From positions 8,397,246 through 8,461,245 of the forward strand of contig AP025069.1 of assembly GCA_036186865.1 (NCBI GenBank): 64,000 nucleotides of DNA, read 5' to 3'. The position numbers and the translations under genes were made by a program. The notes under the pieces are model-generated. The model searched no databases. It saw only the letters and a program-made list of their open reading frames with translations, and was not told where the DNA came from. Shown one piece after another: positions 12,086 to 24,716 of this stretch; positions within the stretch are counted from its first letter, which is position 1, and each line of letters begins with the position of its first letter. Source of the stretch: Eustoma russellianum. Lineage: Eukaryota > Streptophyta > Magnoliopsida > Gentianales > Gentianaceae.

Positions 12086-13686
12086 TGTAGGATCTGCAAG
12101 GCAACACTAGAAGGGGGATGAATAGTTGGTGCGGAAGATGTGATTTTTAAAATAATTTTAAACCAAGAACTCAACTTCTGAAAACAGTTTCTGTTTTCAG
12201 GACAAGTTTTAAAACGTTTTGAAAACTGGGTTGCAGATCTTCAAAAATTCCAAAATTTGGAGAGAACATAGCTTTAGATGTCCTGAGTATCTCATTAAAA
12301 TTTCAGATTAAAATTCAACCCTTAACCCCTTGAAAATGCGTTGCTGGTCAGATTGCACAAATCTGCCAGAAATGGTAGTCTGATTTGAAAAATTAATTCC
12401 TATTTGTACATAACTCTAAATGCTCTGAAAATGTAAAGACTAACCCCTAATTAGTTGTATTTAAATGGGTTTAAACAGTTTTGAAAAATTCTTTTGGGAA
12501 GTTAGTCAAATACGATCAAAGTCTCAACCTTTGCAAGCCTGAAAATCAGACTGCACTAGTCTCAGAACTTTTGATGTTTGGATGACTTATACTTGTCCAA
12601 AAGGGTTGAAACTTGCGCCAAAAGAGCCTTGAGACATATGGCTATGATTCTGGAAACCGAAAGTAAGTGCTGAAACCAAAAGTAAGTGCTGAAAGTAAAT
12701 GACACCAGGAATTTTATACTGGTTTGGTTATAAACAACCTACTCCAGTCTTCGAGGACACCTTCCTCGGTTATCACTCATCACACAACAAAAAATAACAC
12801 CTTACCATAGGGTTCATGGAGTTACACACCAACTCCAACCCTTTACAAACCTTGTATGTGAATACAATGAACACGAACACCACCACCTTGCAAGTGCAAG
12901 ATTGATCACACCTTCATCAACCTTTTACAACAATAAAGGAATATGTGCTGGTCTATATGAAGCCTATTCAAGTATATGAATATGAGTACAATATGCTTTT
13001 AGAGAAAAGAAAGAAAGAGAGTGTACAAGAGAAGGCTAGAACACGTTTTTGATGCTTCAAATTTCAAGACTTGTTCTTGTTTTTGTTTTGCTCTCTTCCT
13101 TTCCTTTTTAACATTGTGGCCGCCCCCCTTGATGCTATTCTCCTCTTGAAAATTATCTTCTAAGTCTTTGGAAGAGTGTATTGCATCATTGTGAGATATC
13201 CTTGCTTACTTGGCATCTCCTTATTGGATGATCATTAAACCCTTGCTTACTTGGCACTCATTGATTGGTTGAAGGTTTTTCATCATTTGATGACTAGATA
13301 AATCTGAAATTACACCTCAAAAAGCATGTGCCAATTAGCCATTAAAGCATATAATCATCCCACATAATTAGCAAGACAATTTTCTCCACATTTCCATCCA
13401 AAAAATCGGCCATAACACCTTATGCACATGCTGAAGTTTCAGCATGTGTAACATTTGCATTTCATTCAAAATATTGCCAAGTTTACTTTGATTTAATCCT
13501 TGAAATTATAGAAGAATTCAATCACCATTCAAAATACTTCCATACAATCACCCAATTAATTCACTTAATTGAAGAAGTAAAATATGCCTCATAATGATGA
13601 TAAAATCGGCCAGCCTATTGCTCACATGCTGAAATTTTCAGCATGTTTAACAAATGTGACACAAGTTTGAAATGTTACCTTGTGTA
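12086..13686 (-). repeat. Shared B LTR, first part
   Basis: Homologous to the left B LTR from its primer-site edge to the point where element C was inserted. It ends with GTGTA, the left copy of the target duplication (13682-13686). It serves as 5' LTR of B1 and 3' LTR of B2. About 150 bases of LTR are deleted near 13525. Confidence 0.9.
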
Positions 13687-16222
13687 TGCTGAGAAATATG
13701 TTTGGATAATTTTCAAAGTCATGATTTTAAGTGGCGAATACTTAAAAATGTCATACATGGTGTTATATGTAAAAGTTGAAAAAGTTGACATCGATCTCTC
13801 AGGTTGTTGTACATCGATCGATGTCTAGGGTTTTTAGAAATAATTTTCTAAAATGTGTTAAAATGATTGTTTTCATGTGTACATGATTTATACATGTTCA
13901 TTATGTGATTATTATGTATTTTTGGTGATTATTTTTGTCTTGTGACTAACGTGCCTTGGAAGTTTCTACAACTTACCAAAAAGGGCAAAATTGGTATTTT
14001 GAGTTTTGTAGGAACATGATATGATGAAAATATTTCAAGGATGTATTATTATCCTATTTATCATGACAAAGGTGATATCATGAGTATTTATGACCATCCG
14101 GGTCATTTCTTGAGTTTTCTTACACCAGGGGTATTTTGGTCATTTTACCCCCAAGGGTATTTTTGGTATTTTCACTCAAGGAATCTCTTGAGTATATTAT
14201 TATCTTCATTCTGGAGCTGTGTTATTATTATTTTGAAGATAATATGGTGATCTTATATCTTATTCTCTCAACCGATGATATTATTGACTATAGCTGGATA
14301 TGTGACGATTTGAGATGTCACATTCTATTTTTTCTCGAAGACCCTCTTATATATGTTATAAGAGAACATTTATCATCATTATTCAGAGATATTAAAGGTG
14401 TCAAAGGTGTGGAAATGATCTCAACATATAAGAAGAAATATTGGGAAATTTCGGTGTTACACGTTGACATAATCTTGTCAAGTGTTATCTATTTATTTCT
14501 TCTTCAAAAATCTGAGTTGCTACACTTATATATATGTGGAAAAACGTGACTAATCAGGTAGACATGATGTGGTATTCATTTTATGAGTTGGAGACAAGTG
14601 GACCAACCAAAAAGGAGCTAGTTGGCAAAATTGCCAACTTGGATTTTTTTCTAAATATAGCCAACGGCTATATGGTTTCTTGGAGTATTTTTCAGCAGAT
14701 TTTTTGAAGTCAAATGGAGCTCTCACATGCCCTATTATGTTGCTTGAAGTTGGGGATAATTTGGTGGTATTATCCTTGCTTATTTTATTAAGAAAAATTC
14801 AAAATATATTTGTTGAAAAAAGAGAGTAGCCAACGGCTACTTCACTTTTTTTTGAAGCTGAAATTGAATTTAAAATGGTCTCCTACATGCCTATTCTTGT
14901 GCCAAAGAGATGAGAAGATAAAGGAGTTGTTATGGTGCTATTATCTTCACAATTTCAAGATAATTCCAAGTCATTTTTTAGTTGAAAATTTCAGCCACAT
15001 AAAGTTGCCAAGGTGGACCAATCATTGTGTTTTATTTTGCCAAGTGTACAAAGCCAACCAATGATGAGAAGACATTTGGAGTTGATGATGAAGATGATGA
15101 CACATTGGCATTCTTATCTCCAAGGCTCAAATCACACTATAAATAGAGGCAATGGTGAAGAAGATGAAACACACTTGAAGCTCACAAGCATTCTATAGCT
15201 TTCATATTCATCTTCTTGTTCTTGTTGTTGTATTTTGTTGTAGCAAAGGTGTTCTTGATATTTTTGTTGTGCTACAAGCCTCTTGAGCTTCATTTGTAAG
15301 ATTGATTAGCCATCTTTATAAGGCTACATCAATAGGTGTTAGAGGAGTTGCAACTAAGTGTTGCTTAGAAGGTGATTATCCAAGTCTTGAGTAGGGTTGG
15401 TGTATAACCCAAGGATCAAGCTTGGCTCTTGTTGTAAGGTGTTCATATCATAGTGAAATCCAAGGAAAGGTGTTCCTTGGGACTGGAGTAGGTCACATTG
15501 ACCGAACCAGGATAAATCCTTGGTGTTCTTCTCTTGTTTCTTTATTTCTGTTTTCTGCCCGTTTTTGACTGCAGTTTTCACCCAACTTCACACAATTTGA
15601 AAAAATAGCTAAACATTTTTAAAATTCGTGATTTTTGGTGGAGTTATACTTCAGACTGTTAGCTTTCATTTGCAACAAGAATCACTTGATTTGAGCAAGT
15701 AAACGTTAGTCATTCAGTCTTTGCAAGATAACTGCTCCAATCTGGCTGCAATCTGACCAGTTTTGAGAAAAGTTAAATTCTGTATTTTTCAAGAATTGTT
15801 TGAGGTCAGGGCCTTTTGGAAACTTCATCTACACATCCTAAGGAGTGTTTTGATATAAAGATCAACCTTTTTGGTTGAGTATTCAAAAAGAAACACTATT
15901 TTCAAAATCAGCAACATTCTGTCCAATTCTGTCCAGATTGACCATCTAAATCTTTTAATTTGTTTGAAGGGTCAAACGATCTTATTTTTGTCTGATTTTT
16001 GGACAGAGTCTTGTTAACGCATTAAAGTTTAATTCTGGAAAGTTTCATAATTTTTGGAGTTGTGTACAATTATTTGTGAATTTTTGAAAAACGGGTTCTG
16101 AATCTGAGTTGGTCTCAGATTCTGTTTTCAAGGGGATTTTAACAAAGGGTTGTAGTGTAATTTCCGCTAACCACTATTCACCCCCCCTCTAGTGGTGTTC
16201 ATTGCAGGTGCACGGTCCAACA
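13687..16222 (+). repeat. 5' LTR of element C
   Basis: Starts TGCTGAGAAATATG, ends GGTCCAACA. It carries a perfect 14-bp ATCGATCGAT-centred palindrome at 13811-13824 and a TATA box at 15138. Several 60-140-codon frames inside recur unchanged in the 3' LTR because the LTRs are near-identical; no protein family is recognised. Confidence 0.95.
15138..15145 (+). promoter_or_regulatory. TATA box, C 5' LTR
   Basis: TATAAATA within CACTATAAATAGAGGC, 1451 bases into the LTR. The same motif is at the same offset in the 3' LTR and in both D LTRs, so it is the likely core promoter of this family. Confidence 0.7.
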
Positions 16223-16224
16223 TT

Positions 16225-16237
16225 TGGTATCAGAGCC
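16225..16237 (+). other. Primer binding site, element C
   Basis: TGGTATCAGAGCC two bases after the LTR end. It complements the 3' end of initiator-Met tRNA. Confidence 0.95.
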
Positions 16238-16345
16238 AGAACAACACCACTCAAAAGAAGCAAGATTCAACACCGTACGAACAATACAAGGCCAAGAAAC
16301 AACAATTCATAATATACTGCTTGTCTCAAATCAAAGGTACATACT

Positions 16346-18490
16346 ATGGCTATTGTTTCTCACAAAGGTGAGTTGGAAGGTATGTCCACACAACGCCCTC
16401 CTCTTTTTGATGGCAATAATTTTGTTCATTGGAAGCTAAGAATGAGGCTATTCTTAATGGCTATAGACATCGATTTATGGTCTATAGTTGAAGATGGGCC
16501 GTACATTCCAATGAAAGTTGTACAAGTTAGTGGAGTAACTCAAGAGGTTGAAAAATATAAAAGTGAATGGTCATCAGATGATAAAAAGAAAATGTCCATG
16601 AATGCTAAAGCTATGCAATTATTTTTGAATGGACTTACAACTTCTGAAGCAGGATATGTGTCAAATTGCACAAGTGCACACGACATGTGGAAATCACTTG
16701 TATTAAAGCATGAAGGTACTAGTGGTGTTAAAGAGTCAAAAATAAACATGCTTATGACTGAATTAGAGACTTTCAAAATGTTGCCAAACGAATCCATAAC
16801 ATCTATGGATTTGAGGATTACTAATATTTTCAATGCCCTTGAAGCTTTAGGGAAGTCATTTTCGAACAATGAAAAGGTTCAAAAGGTGCTACGAAGTCTC
16901 CCTGCTGAATGGGATCCAAAGGTGACTGCAATCGAGGAGACAAAGTCAATCACCAAGATGGATGAATTGATCGGGTCTCTTAAAGTCTATGAGGTAAAAC
17001 TGAACCAACGAAAGTCTGAATCGTCTAAGTCATCCAGTAAGTCAATAGCCTTCAAAACAACTGAAACACATGCTAATAACGATGATAGTAATAGTGATAC
17101 TGAATTAGACGATGACTTGATATTGATTGCTAGAAAACTTAGGAAGTTTTTCAAACGCCCAAATAGGAATAGACAACATAATTCTTCTTCTTCTTCTTTT
17201 TCTCAATCTAAGGAAAATAACACAAACAAATGGTATAATAAAGAATTAAAGTGTTATGAATGCGGTCAAAAAGGACATATTTCATACGATTGTCCAACAA
17301 AGAAAAATAATAATAAAAACAATAATAAACAAGCCAAGGACAAGGAAGCTCAAACGTCAAAGACAAAGGAGTCTAAGGCAAGAAAAGGGAAACGAGCAAT
17401 GAAGGTGAGCACATGGAGCGACTCATCCGACTCAGAATCCGAAACTGAGGAAGCTCAAGTGTGTTTCGTATCCAACGAGGTATGTTCTTCTTCTGATAGT
17501 GATTCTGATAGTGACATGACATTTGATGAAATGTATGAAGAATTCCTACGAATGCATGCTCACTGTAAGAGGCTCTCTAAAGAAAAGAAGAAACTAGTTG
17601 AAGAAAATGACAAGTTGAAGACGTCCAACTTGGAATTTTCCGATCAACTAGAATCTCTTAAACAAGAGTCTACTAATACTCTTGATTCTTTAGAGAACAA
17701 AATTGAATCATATAGGAAAGATGAACAAAAGTTACAAATGGAAAATAAAATGTTGAAATCCAAGTTAGAAAGTTGTGAAAATGAAATAGTGCAACTTAAG
17801 TCTTCTAAATTTACCTTAGAAAAAATGATAGAACAATTTAAATCGGGTGCAAATATGTTAGATACACTTATCTCATCACAAAAGTATGGCAATGATAAAA
17901 CTGGCCTAGGCTATAAAGAAGAAAACGAAAAAGTAAATGAAAAGACTAAGTTTGTTTCATCTAGTACAAAATTGCCATATAATACAAAATCAACTTTGCC
18001 TGCTACATCTTCTTCTACACCTTCTTCTACTCATATCAAGGCAAAAATACAACACAAACCCACCAATATGCACACGCATAAACATACATCTAGGCCAAAT
18101 TTTGCAACTAGACAACCTAGAAATCATGCCTACATGTATACAAATGCAACTAGACCAAATAAAATGCATCCAACTTTTTATGAACCTAAGCATAAGCAAC
18201 TCTCATACAAGTCTTATAGAAATACACATGAATATACATATAGAGCACCATATAAGAAACAAAATCGCATGCCTTATACACATTATAAGATTCGGTCATC
18301 CTATAATGATTATCAACCATGGCGCAACATGTATAACAATGCATCCTCACTTATGTGGAATAATCATCTATATGCTTATCCTTCTTACTTTAACCATGCT
18401 AAAAATGTGCCTAGAAAGTATATTCAAGTTTGGATACCTAAGGGTTATCTAAACAAGAATAATGCCCCTAACATTCAAGGACCCAAATAA
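16346..18490 (+). CDS. Intact Sirevirus-type gag of element C (714 aa)
   Basis: The only intact long retroelement gene in the window. The start is the first ATG after the primer site (MAIVSHKGELEGMSTQRPPL), and D and B have matching starts. The capsid region (DUF4219/UBN2-like) covers about residues 15-235, with FDGNNFVHWKLRMRLFLMAI and LPAEWDPKVTAIEE. A Ser/Asp-rich linker precedes the zinc knuckle CYECGQKGHISYDC at about residues 303-316 (17252-17293), which should bind the genomic RNA. A coiled coil spans about 395-512 (MYEEFLRMH to KYGNDKTGLG). The last 200 residues are basic and rich in His, Tyr and Asn. It ends GPK-TAA. The same TAA is present in D, so this is the family's gag end rather than a fresh mutation. 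It acts in cytoplasmic particle assembly. Confidence 0.93.
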   Translation: MAIVSHKGELEGMSTQRPPLFDGNNFVHWKLRMRLFLMAIDIDLWSIVEDGPYIPMKVVQVSGVTQEVEKYKSEWSSDDKKKMSMNAKAMQLFLNGLTTSEAGYVSNCTSAHDMWKSLVLKHEGTSGVKESKINMLMTELETFKMLPNESITSMDLRITNIFNALEALGKSFSNNEKVQKVLRSLPAEWDPKVTAIEETKSITKMDELIGSLKVYEVKLNQRKSESSKSSSKSIAFKTTETHANNDDSNSDTELDDDLILIARKLRKFFKRPNRNRQHNSSSSSFSQSKENNTNKWYNKELKCYECGQKGHISYDCPTKKNNNKNNNKQAKDKEAQTSKTKESKARKGKRAMKVSTWSDSSDSESETEEAQVCFVSNEVCSSSDSDSDSDMTFDEMYEEFLRMHAHCKRLSKEKKKLVEENDKLKTSNLEFSDQLESLKQESTNTLDSLENKIESYRKDEQKLQMENKMLKSKLESCENEIVQLKSSKFTLEKMIEQFKSGANMLDTLISSQKYGNDKTGLGYKEENEKVNEKTKFVSSSTKLPYNTKSTLPATSSSTPSSTHIKAKIQHKPTNMHTHKHTSRPNFATRQPRNHAYMYTNATRPNKMHPTFYEPKHKQLSYKSYRNTHEYTYRAPYKKQNRMPYTHYKIRSSYNDYQPWRNMYNNASSLMWNNHLYAYPSYFNHAKNVPRKYIQVWIPKGYLNKNNAPNIQGPK

Positions 18491-18520
18491 AGGGTACCTA
18501 AAACTTTGTCTCCATTATAG

Positions 18521-21500
18521 GAAAAATGCAAGGAATGCAAGAAAGAGGCAAAGTCAAAGAATCTAAAAACCAAATAGTTTTTAGATAGTGGATGTTCGAG
18601 GCATATGACGGGAAACCCCAATCTATTCACCGAACTTGAACATATTGATGGTGGAAAGGTAACATTCGGTGACAACAACAAAGGAAAAGTTGTTGGAAAA
18701 GGAACAATCGGGGACCCAAACACATTTCAAATACGAAATGTGTTGCTAGTAAGCAATCTCTCTTATAATTTACTTAGTATTTCTCAACTTATAGATTGTG
18801 GTTATAATGTCTCCTTTCTTCCCAATTCTTGTGATATAATAAATGAAAAAGGAGAAACGGTTTTAAAAGGAAATAGAGATGGAAATATTTATAACCTTAC
18901 CTTAGATAACATGTTAGATGCTAAGGTTAAGTGTCTAATATCACATGACTTAGATGTGAATTTATGGCATAGAAGATTAGGCCATATAGGAATTTCAACC
19001 ATTAGGAAATTATCTAAAAAGAATTTAATTAGAGGTATGCCTAAGTTAGACTTAGATAATTTTCAAATGTGTGAAACATGTATTAAGGGAAAACACATTA
19101 AAGAAACCTTAAAACCAAAACATGAAGTGAGTACTAGTCATGTACTAGAATTGCTTCACTTAGACTTATTTGGTCCAAGTAGGATAAGAAGTCTAGGTGG
19201 ACACTACTATGTGTGTGTCATAGTAGACGATTACTCACGCTACACATGGACATTGTTCTTAACACACAAAGACGATGCTCCATTAGCAATCGAAACCCTT
19301 GTCAAGCAACTTGAAAACATTTACGAAGAAAATGTCAAAAGAATTAGAAGTGATAGAGGTGGATAATTTAAAAATAAAGACGTAATCAAATTTTGTGAAC
19401 TTTATGGAATAAAACATGAATTCTCACCACCTAGAACACCACAACTCAATGGAGTTGTTGAACGTAAAAATAGAACGATTCAAGAAGTTGCAAGGACAAT
19501 GCTGTGTGAAAATAAATTACCTAAGTATTTATGGGCTGAAGCTGTTAACTGTGCATGTTATATTATAAATAGGCTCACTATTAGAAAGAAATTAAATAAA
19601 ACGCCTTATGAATTGCTAAACAATAGACAACCTAAAATAGATTATCTTAAAGTATTTGGATGTAAATGTTTTGTGCTAAACACTAAGGATAATCTAGATA
19701 AATTTGAACAAAAGTCTATTGAATGTATATTTGTTGGATATTCAACTAACTCAAGAGCATATACGTGTTATAATCCTGCATCTAGAAAAATAATTGAATC
19801 CATACATGTGAAATTCAATGAAAATGCATGCTTTGAAGTTAGTGATAAACATCAACATAAACAAGAAACAAATGTTGAAAATATGTTTGATGATGAAGTA
19901 TTACTTGAGCCTGTACTTGATCATCTAGAACCAACTCCCCCTGAACAAGACATGCATGAACCCTTAGATGAAATGAATCAAGAAAATTTGCAATTGGATG
20001 ATGATACAACTAATGATCCAATTACATATGATAACATTCACACTAATGAAACTTTTGAACAAGATGAGGGTGAACCTAGTCAATCTAGGAATTGGTGGCA
20101 CCCTAGAGAATTAATCATTGGGGATCCAAGTGTTGGGGTTAGAACACGTAGAAACATAAGTCAACTTGAAGGACATAGCTTAGTCTCACACATAGAACCT
20201 AAGAATGTTAAGGAAGCCTTAGGTGACATATCATGGATAGATGCTATGCATGAGGAATTAAATCAATTCACAAGGAACAACGTATGGGACTTAGTACCTA
20301 AACCTGAAGACAAGTCTATCATAGGAACTAAATGGGTCTTTAGGAATAAAATGGATGAACAAGGAAATATTACAAGAAATAAGGCTAGACTAGTCGCACA
20401 AGGTTATAATCAACAAGAAGGAATAGATTATGAGGAAACCTTTGCACCCGTTGCACGACTAGAAGCAATTAGATTGTTACTTGCGATTGCAAGTCTAAGT
20501 AACATTAAACTCTTCCAAATGGATGTCAAGAGTGCATTCTTAAATGGATACATCCAAGAAGAAGTGTTTGTCAAACAACCCCCTGGATTTGAAGATCCAA
20601 AGAATCCTAACCATGTTTACAAGCTTAAGAAAGCTTTATATGGTTTGAAACAAGCTCCAAGAGCTTGGTATGATAGATTTGCAAACTTTCTTATTGCGAA
20701 TAATTATGAAAGGGGAACCATAGACAACACATTATTCCTAAGAAGAAAAGGTAATGATTTGTTAATAGTTCAAATATACGTAGACGATATTATCTTTGGT
20801 TCAACTAACCCTACCTTAGTAAAAGACTTCGAAGAATGTATGAAGTCAGAGTTTGAAATGTCAATGGTAGGAGAGTTGAATTATTTCTTAGGACTCCAAA
20901 TCAAACAAACCCCTCAAGGAATTCACATTAGCCAACTTAAGTATGTCAATGATATGATTAAGAAGTTTGGCTTTGAAGATTTGAAACCTACAACTACCCC
21001 ATGAGTGTTAGTACCAAACTCGATAAGGATGAAAATGGTAAACCTTTTGATGACACACTCTATAGGTCTATGATTGGCTCATTGTTATACTTAACTGCAT
21101 CAAGACCTGATATCATGTTTAGTGTGTGTATGTGTGCTAGGTTTCAATCTTGTCCTAAGGTATCACATTACAATGCAGTGAAAAAGATATTTAGATATCT
21201 TAAGCATACACCTCACTTAGGACTATGGTATGATAGAAATGCTAAGTTGGAATTACATGCATATAGTGATGCTGATTATGGTGGTTGCAAGTTAGATAGA
21301 AAATCCACTAGCGGCACATGTCAATTCATAGGAACCAATTTGATCTCTTGGTTTTCTAAAAAGCAAGCTAGTGTAGCTCTTTCTACCACTGAAGCCGAGT
21401 ATATTGCTTTGAGTTTATGTACTACCTAAATACTTTGGCTTAAACAGCAACTTAGTGATTTTGGCATTAAAATGAAAAAGATTCCAATTTTCTGCGATAG

Positions 21501-21729
21501 CACAATTGCAATCAATCTTTCCCAGAATCCGGTGCTTCATTCTAAGGCCAAACACATTGAGGTGCGATACCACTTTCTTCGCGATCATGTTCAAACTGAG
21601 GACATAGTGATAAACCATATAAGAACTGATCACCAAATCGCCGATATCTTTACCAAACCCCTTAATCAAGCCACGTTTGAAAACTTACGAGCCAAGTTAG
21701 GTATGATGACTTACGATACCATTGTATAG
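18521..21729 (+). pseudogene. Broken pol of element C (protease, integrase, RT, RNase H)
   Basis: Same frame as gag but separated by stops. Protease: FLDSGCSRHMTG at 18578, directly preceded by a TAG (18575-18577) where D has TGG. Integrase: zinc finger LWHRRLGHIG with CETCIKGK (18960-19100); catalytic Asp in LDLFGPSR, second Asp in RSDRGG with GAA changed to TAA right after (19364-19366), Glu in VVERKNR (19460). RT: KWVFRNKM, MDVKSAFLNGYI, catalytic YVDD at 20777-20788. A C-run of four at 20997-21000 (five in D) shifts the frame. RNase H: SDADYGGCK, STTEAEYIAL, then CAA to TAA at 21427-21429, then HSKAKHIEVRYHF to the natural end. Three nonsense changes and one frameshift make it inactive despite young LTRs. 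Confidence 0.93.
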
Positions 21730-22005
21730 TTCTATCTTTTGCATGATTTGCAAAATAAAGGGGGAGATAGCATAAGCACATGATTTTAGATTTTAGTTGA
21801 TAAGTCATCATTTGGTATGAAATGATAAGTTTCAAATATAAGTTAAGAGTTAAGTATAGGTTAAGGGGGAGAGTATGAGTTGAGGGGGAGCAACATACTA
21901 TTTAAAAGTTGAAAACATTTGGTTAAACTTTTTAAATTTTTGGTTATAAGTTGTGACATTAAAATCATGTTAGGTTATTTTGAAAATCATCCAAAAGGGG
22001 GAGAA
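21730..22005 (+). other. Multiple polypurine tracts, element C
   Basis: Four AAGGGGGAGA-type tracts between pol and the 3' LTR, at about 21757, 21861, 21881 and 21993-22005. The last touches the LTR start and should prime plus-strand DNA. The stretch is otherwise noncoding. Confidence 0.85.
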
Positions 22006-24541
22006 TGTTGAGAAATATGTTTGGATAATTTTCAAAGTCATGATTTTAAGTGGCGAATACTTAAAAATGTCATACATGGTGTTATATGTAAAAGTTGAAA
22101 AAGTTGACATCGATCTCTCAGGTTGTTGCACATCGATCGATGTCTAGGGTTTTTAGAAATAATTTTCTAAAATGTGTTAAAATGATTGTTTTCATTTGTA
22201 CATGATTTATACATGTTCATTATGTGATTATTATGTATTTTTGGTGATTATTTTTGTCTTGTGACTAACGTGCCTTGGAAGTTTCTACAACTTACCAAAA
22301 AGGGCAAAATTGGTATTTTGAGTTTTGTAGGAACATGATTTGATGAAAATATTTCAAGGATGTATTATTATCCTATTTATCATGACAAAGGTGATATCAT
22401 GAGTATTTATGACCATCCGGGTCATTTCTTGAGTTTTCTTACACCAGGGGTATTTTGGTCATTTTACCCCCAAGGGTATTTTTGGTATTTTTACTCAAGG
22501 AATCTCTTGAGTATATTATTATCTTCATTCTGGAGCTGTGTTATTATTATTTTGAAGATAATATGGTGATCTTATATCTTATTCTCTCAACCGATGATAT
22601 TATTGACTATAGCTGGATATGTGACGATTTGAGATGTCACATTCTATTTTTTCTCGAAGACCCTCTTATATATGTTATAAGAGAACATTTATCATCATTA
22701 TTCAGAGATATTAAAGGTGTCAAAGGTGTGGAAATGATCTCAACATATAAGAAGAAATATTGGGAAATTTCGGTGTTACACGTTGACATAATCTTGTCAA
22801 GTGTTATCTATTTATTTCTTCTTCAAAAATCTGAGTTGCTACACTTATATATATGTGGAAAAACGTGACTAATCAGGTAGACATGATGTGGTATTCATTT
22901 TATGAGTTGGAGACAAGTGGACCAACCAAAAAGGAGCTAGTTGGCAAAATTGCCAACTTGGATTTTTTTCTAAATATAGCCAACGGCTATATGGTTTCTT
23001 GGAGTATTTTTCAGCAGATTTTTTGAAGTCAAATGGAGCTCTCACATGCCCTATTATGTTGCTTGAAGTTGGGGATAATTTGGTGGTATTATCCTTGCTT
23101 ATTTTATTAAGAAAAATTCAAAATATATTTGTTGAAAAAAGAGAGTAGCCAACGGCTACTTCACTTTTTTTTGAAGCTGAAATTGAATTTAAAATGGTCT
23201 CCTACATGCCTATTCTTGTGCCAAAGAGATGAGAAGATAAAGGAGTTGTTATGGTGCTATTATCTTCACAATTTCAAGATAATTCCAAGTCATTTTTTAG
23301 TTGAAAATTTCAGCCACATAAAGTTGCCAAGGTGGACCAATCATTGTGTTTTATTTTGCCAAGTGTACAAAGCCAACCAATGATGAGAAGACATTTGGAG
23401 TTGATGATGAAGATGATGACACATTGGCATTCTTATCTTCAAGGCTCAAATCACACTATAAATAGAGGCAATGGTGAAGAAGATGAAACACACTTGAAGC
23501 TCACAAGCATTCTATAGCTTTCATATTCATCTTCTTGTTCTTGTTGTTGTATTTTGTTGTAGCAAAGGTGTTCTTGATATTTTTGTTGTGCTACAAGCCT
23601 CTTGAGCTTCATTTGTAAGATTGATTAGCCATCTTTATAAGGCTACAACAATAGGTGTTAGAGGAGTTGCAACTAAGTGTTGCTTAGAAGGTGATTATCC
23701 AAGTCTTGAGTAGGGTTGGTGTATAACCCAAGGATCAAGCTTGGCTCTTGTTGTAAGGTGTTCATATCATAGTGAAATCCAAGGAAAGGTGTTCCTTGGG
23801 ACTGGAGTAGGTCACATTGACCGAACCAGGATAAATCCTTGGTGTTCTTCTCTTGTTTCTTTATTTCTGTTTTCTGCCCGTTTTTGACTGCAGTTTTCAC
23901 CCAATTTCACACAATTTGAAAAAATAGCTAAACATTTTCAAAATTCGTGATTTTTGGTGGAGTTATACTTCAGACTGTTAGCTTTCATTTGCAACAAGAA
24001 TCACTTGATTTGAGCAAGTAAAAGTTAGTCATTCAGTCTTTGCAAGATAACTGCTCCAATCTGGCTGCAATCTGACCAGTTTTGAGAAAAGTTAAATTCT
24101 GTATTTTTCAAGAATTGTTTGAGGTCAGGGCCTTTTGGAAACTTCATCTACACATCCTAAGGAGTGTTTTGATATAAAGATCAACCTTTTTGGTTGAGTA
24201 TTCAAAGAGAAACACTATTTTCAAAATCAGCAACATTCTGTCCAATTCTGTCCAGATTGACCATCTAAATCTTTTAATTTGTTTGAAGGGTCAAACGATC
24301 TTATTTTTGTCTGATTTTTGGACAGAATCTTGTTAACTCATTAAAGTTTAATTCTGGAAAGTTTCATAATTTTTGGAGTTGTGTACAATTATTTGTGAAT
24401 TGTTGAACAACGGATTCTGAATCTGAGTTGGTCTCAGATTCTGTTTTCAAGGGGATTTTAACAAAGGGTTGTAGTGTAATTTCCGCTAACCACTATTCAC
24501 CCCCCCTCTAGTGGTGTTCATTGCAGGTGCACGGTCCAACA
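22006..24541 (+). repeat. 3' LTR of element C
   Basis: Starts TGTTGAGAAATATG, ends GGTCCAACA, length 2536 bp like the 5' LTR. TATA box at 23457-23464, palindrome at 22130-22143. It is followed by TT and then the TRIM-like element rather than directly by the target duplication. Confidence 0.95.
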
Positions 24542-24543
24542 TT

Positions 24544-24716
24544 TGTAGGACCTCAGGCGCTACCATCTCTCCCAAAACCAATTGGTGACAGGAGAACCGC
24601 ATACCCTAGCCTTATAGCACATTCAGCACACAAGCGCCCACGGCATTCGACTGTGACTTGGCCCACACAGCCTACGCCCACCGGCCTACGCCACGGGACA
24701 ATTGCTGCACCCAACA
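24544..24716 (-). repeat. TRIM LTR, left copy
   Basis: 173 bp, GC-rich compared with its surroundings. It differs from the right copy at two positions (aaccgc/aagcgc; cacacag/cacacgg). Confidence 0.85.

Larger units (their letters stand above)
13687..24541 (+). mobile_element. Sirevirus-type copia element C, young insertion
   Basis: Complete plus-strand LTR element of 10,855 bp: LTRs 13687-16222 and 22006-24541 (both exactly 2536 bp), primer site, intact gag, interrupted pol, several polypurine tracts. I counted about 16 single-base differences between the LTRs (about 0.6%), so the insertion is recent. It sits in the B LTR. GTGTA precedes it, and the matching GTGTA follows the TRIM-like element on its right (24952-24956). 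Element D is an older relative in opposite orientation. Confidence 0.95.

Noticed and set aside
14041..14549. Frames of 69 and 137 codons, repeated at 22360-22868
   Set aside because: They lie in the C LTRs and recur only because the two LTRs are near-identical. No domain or family resemblance.
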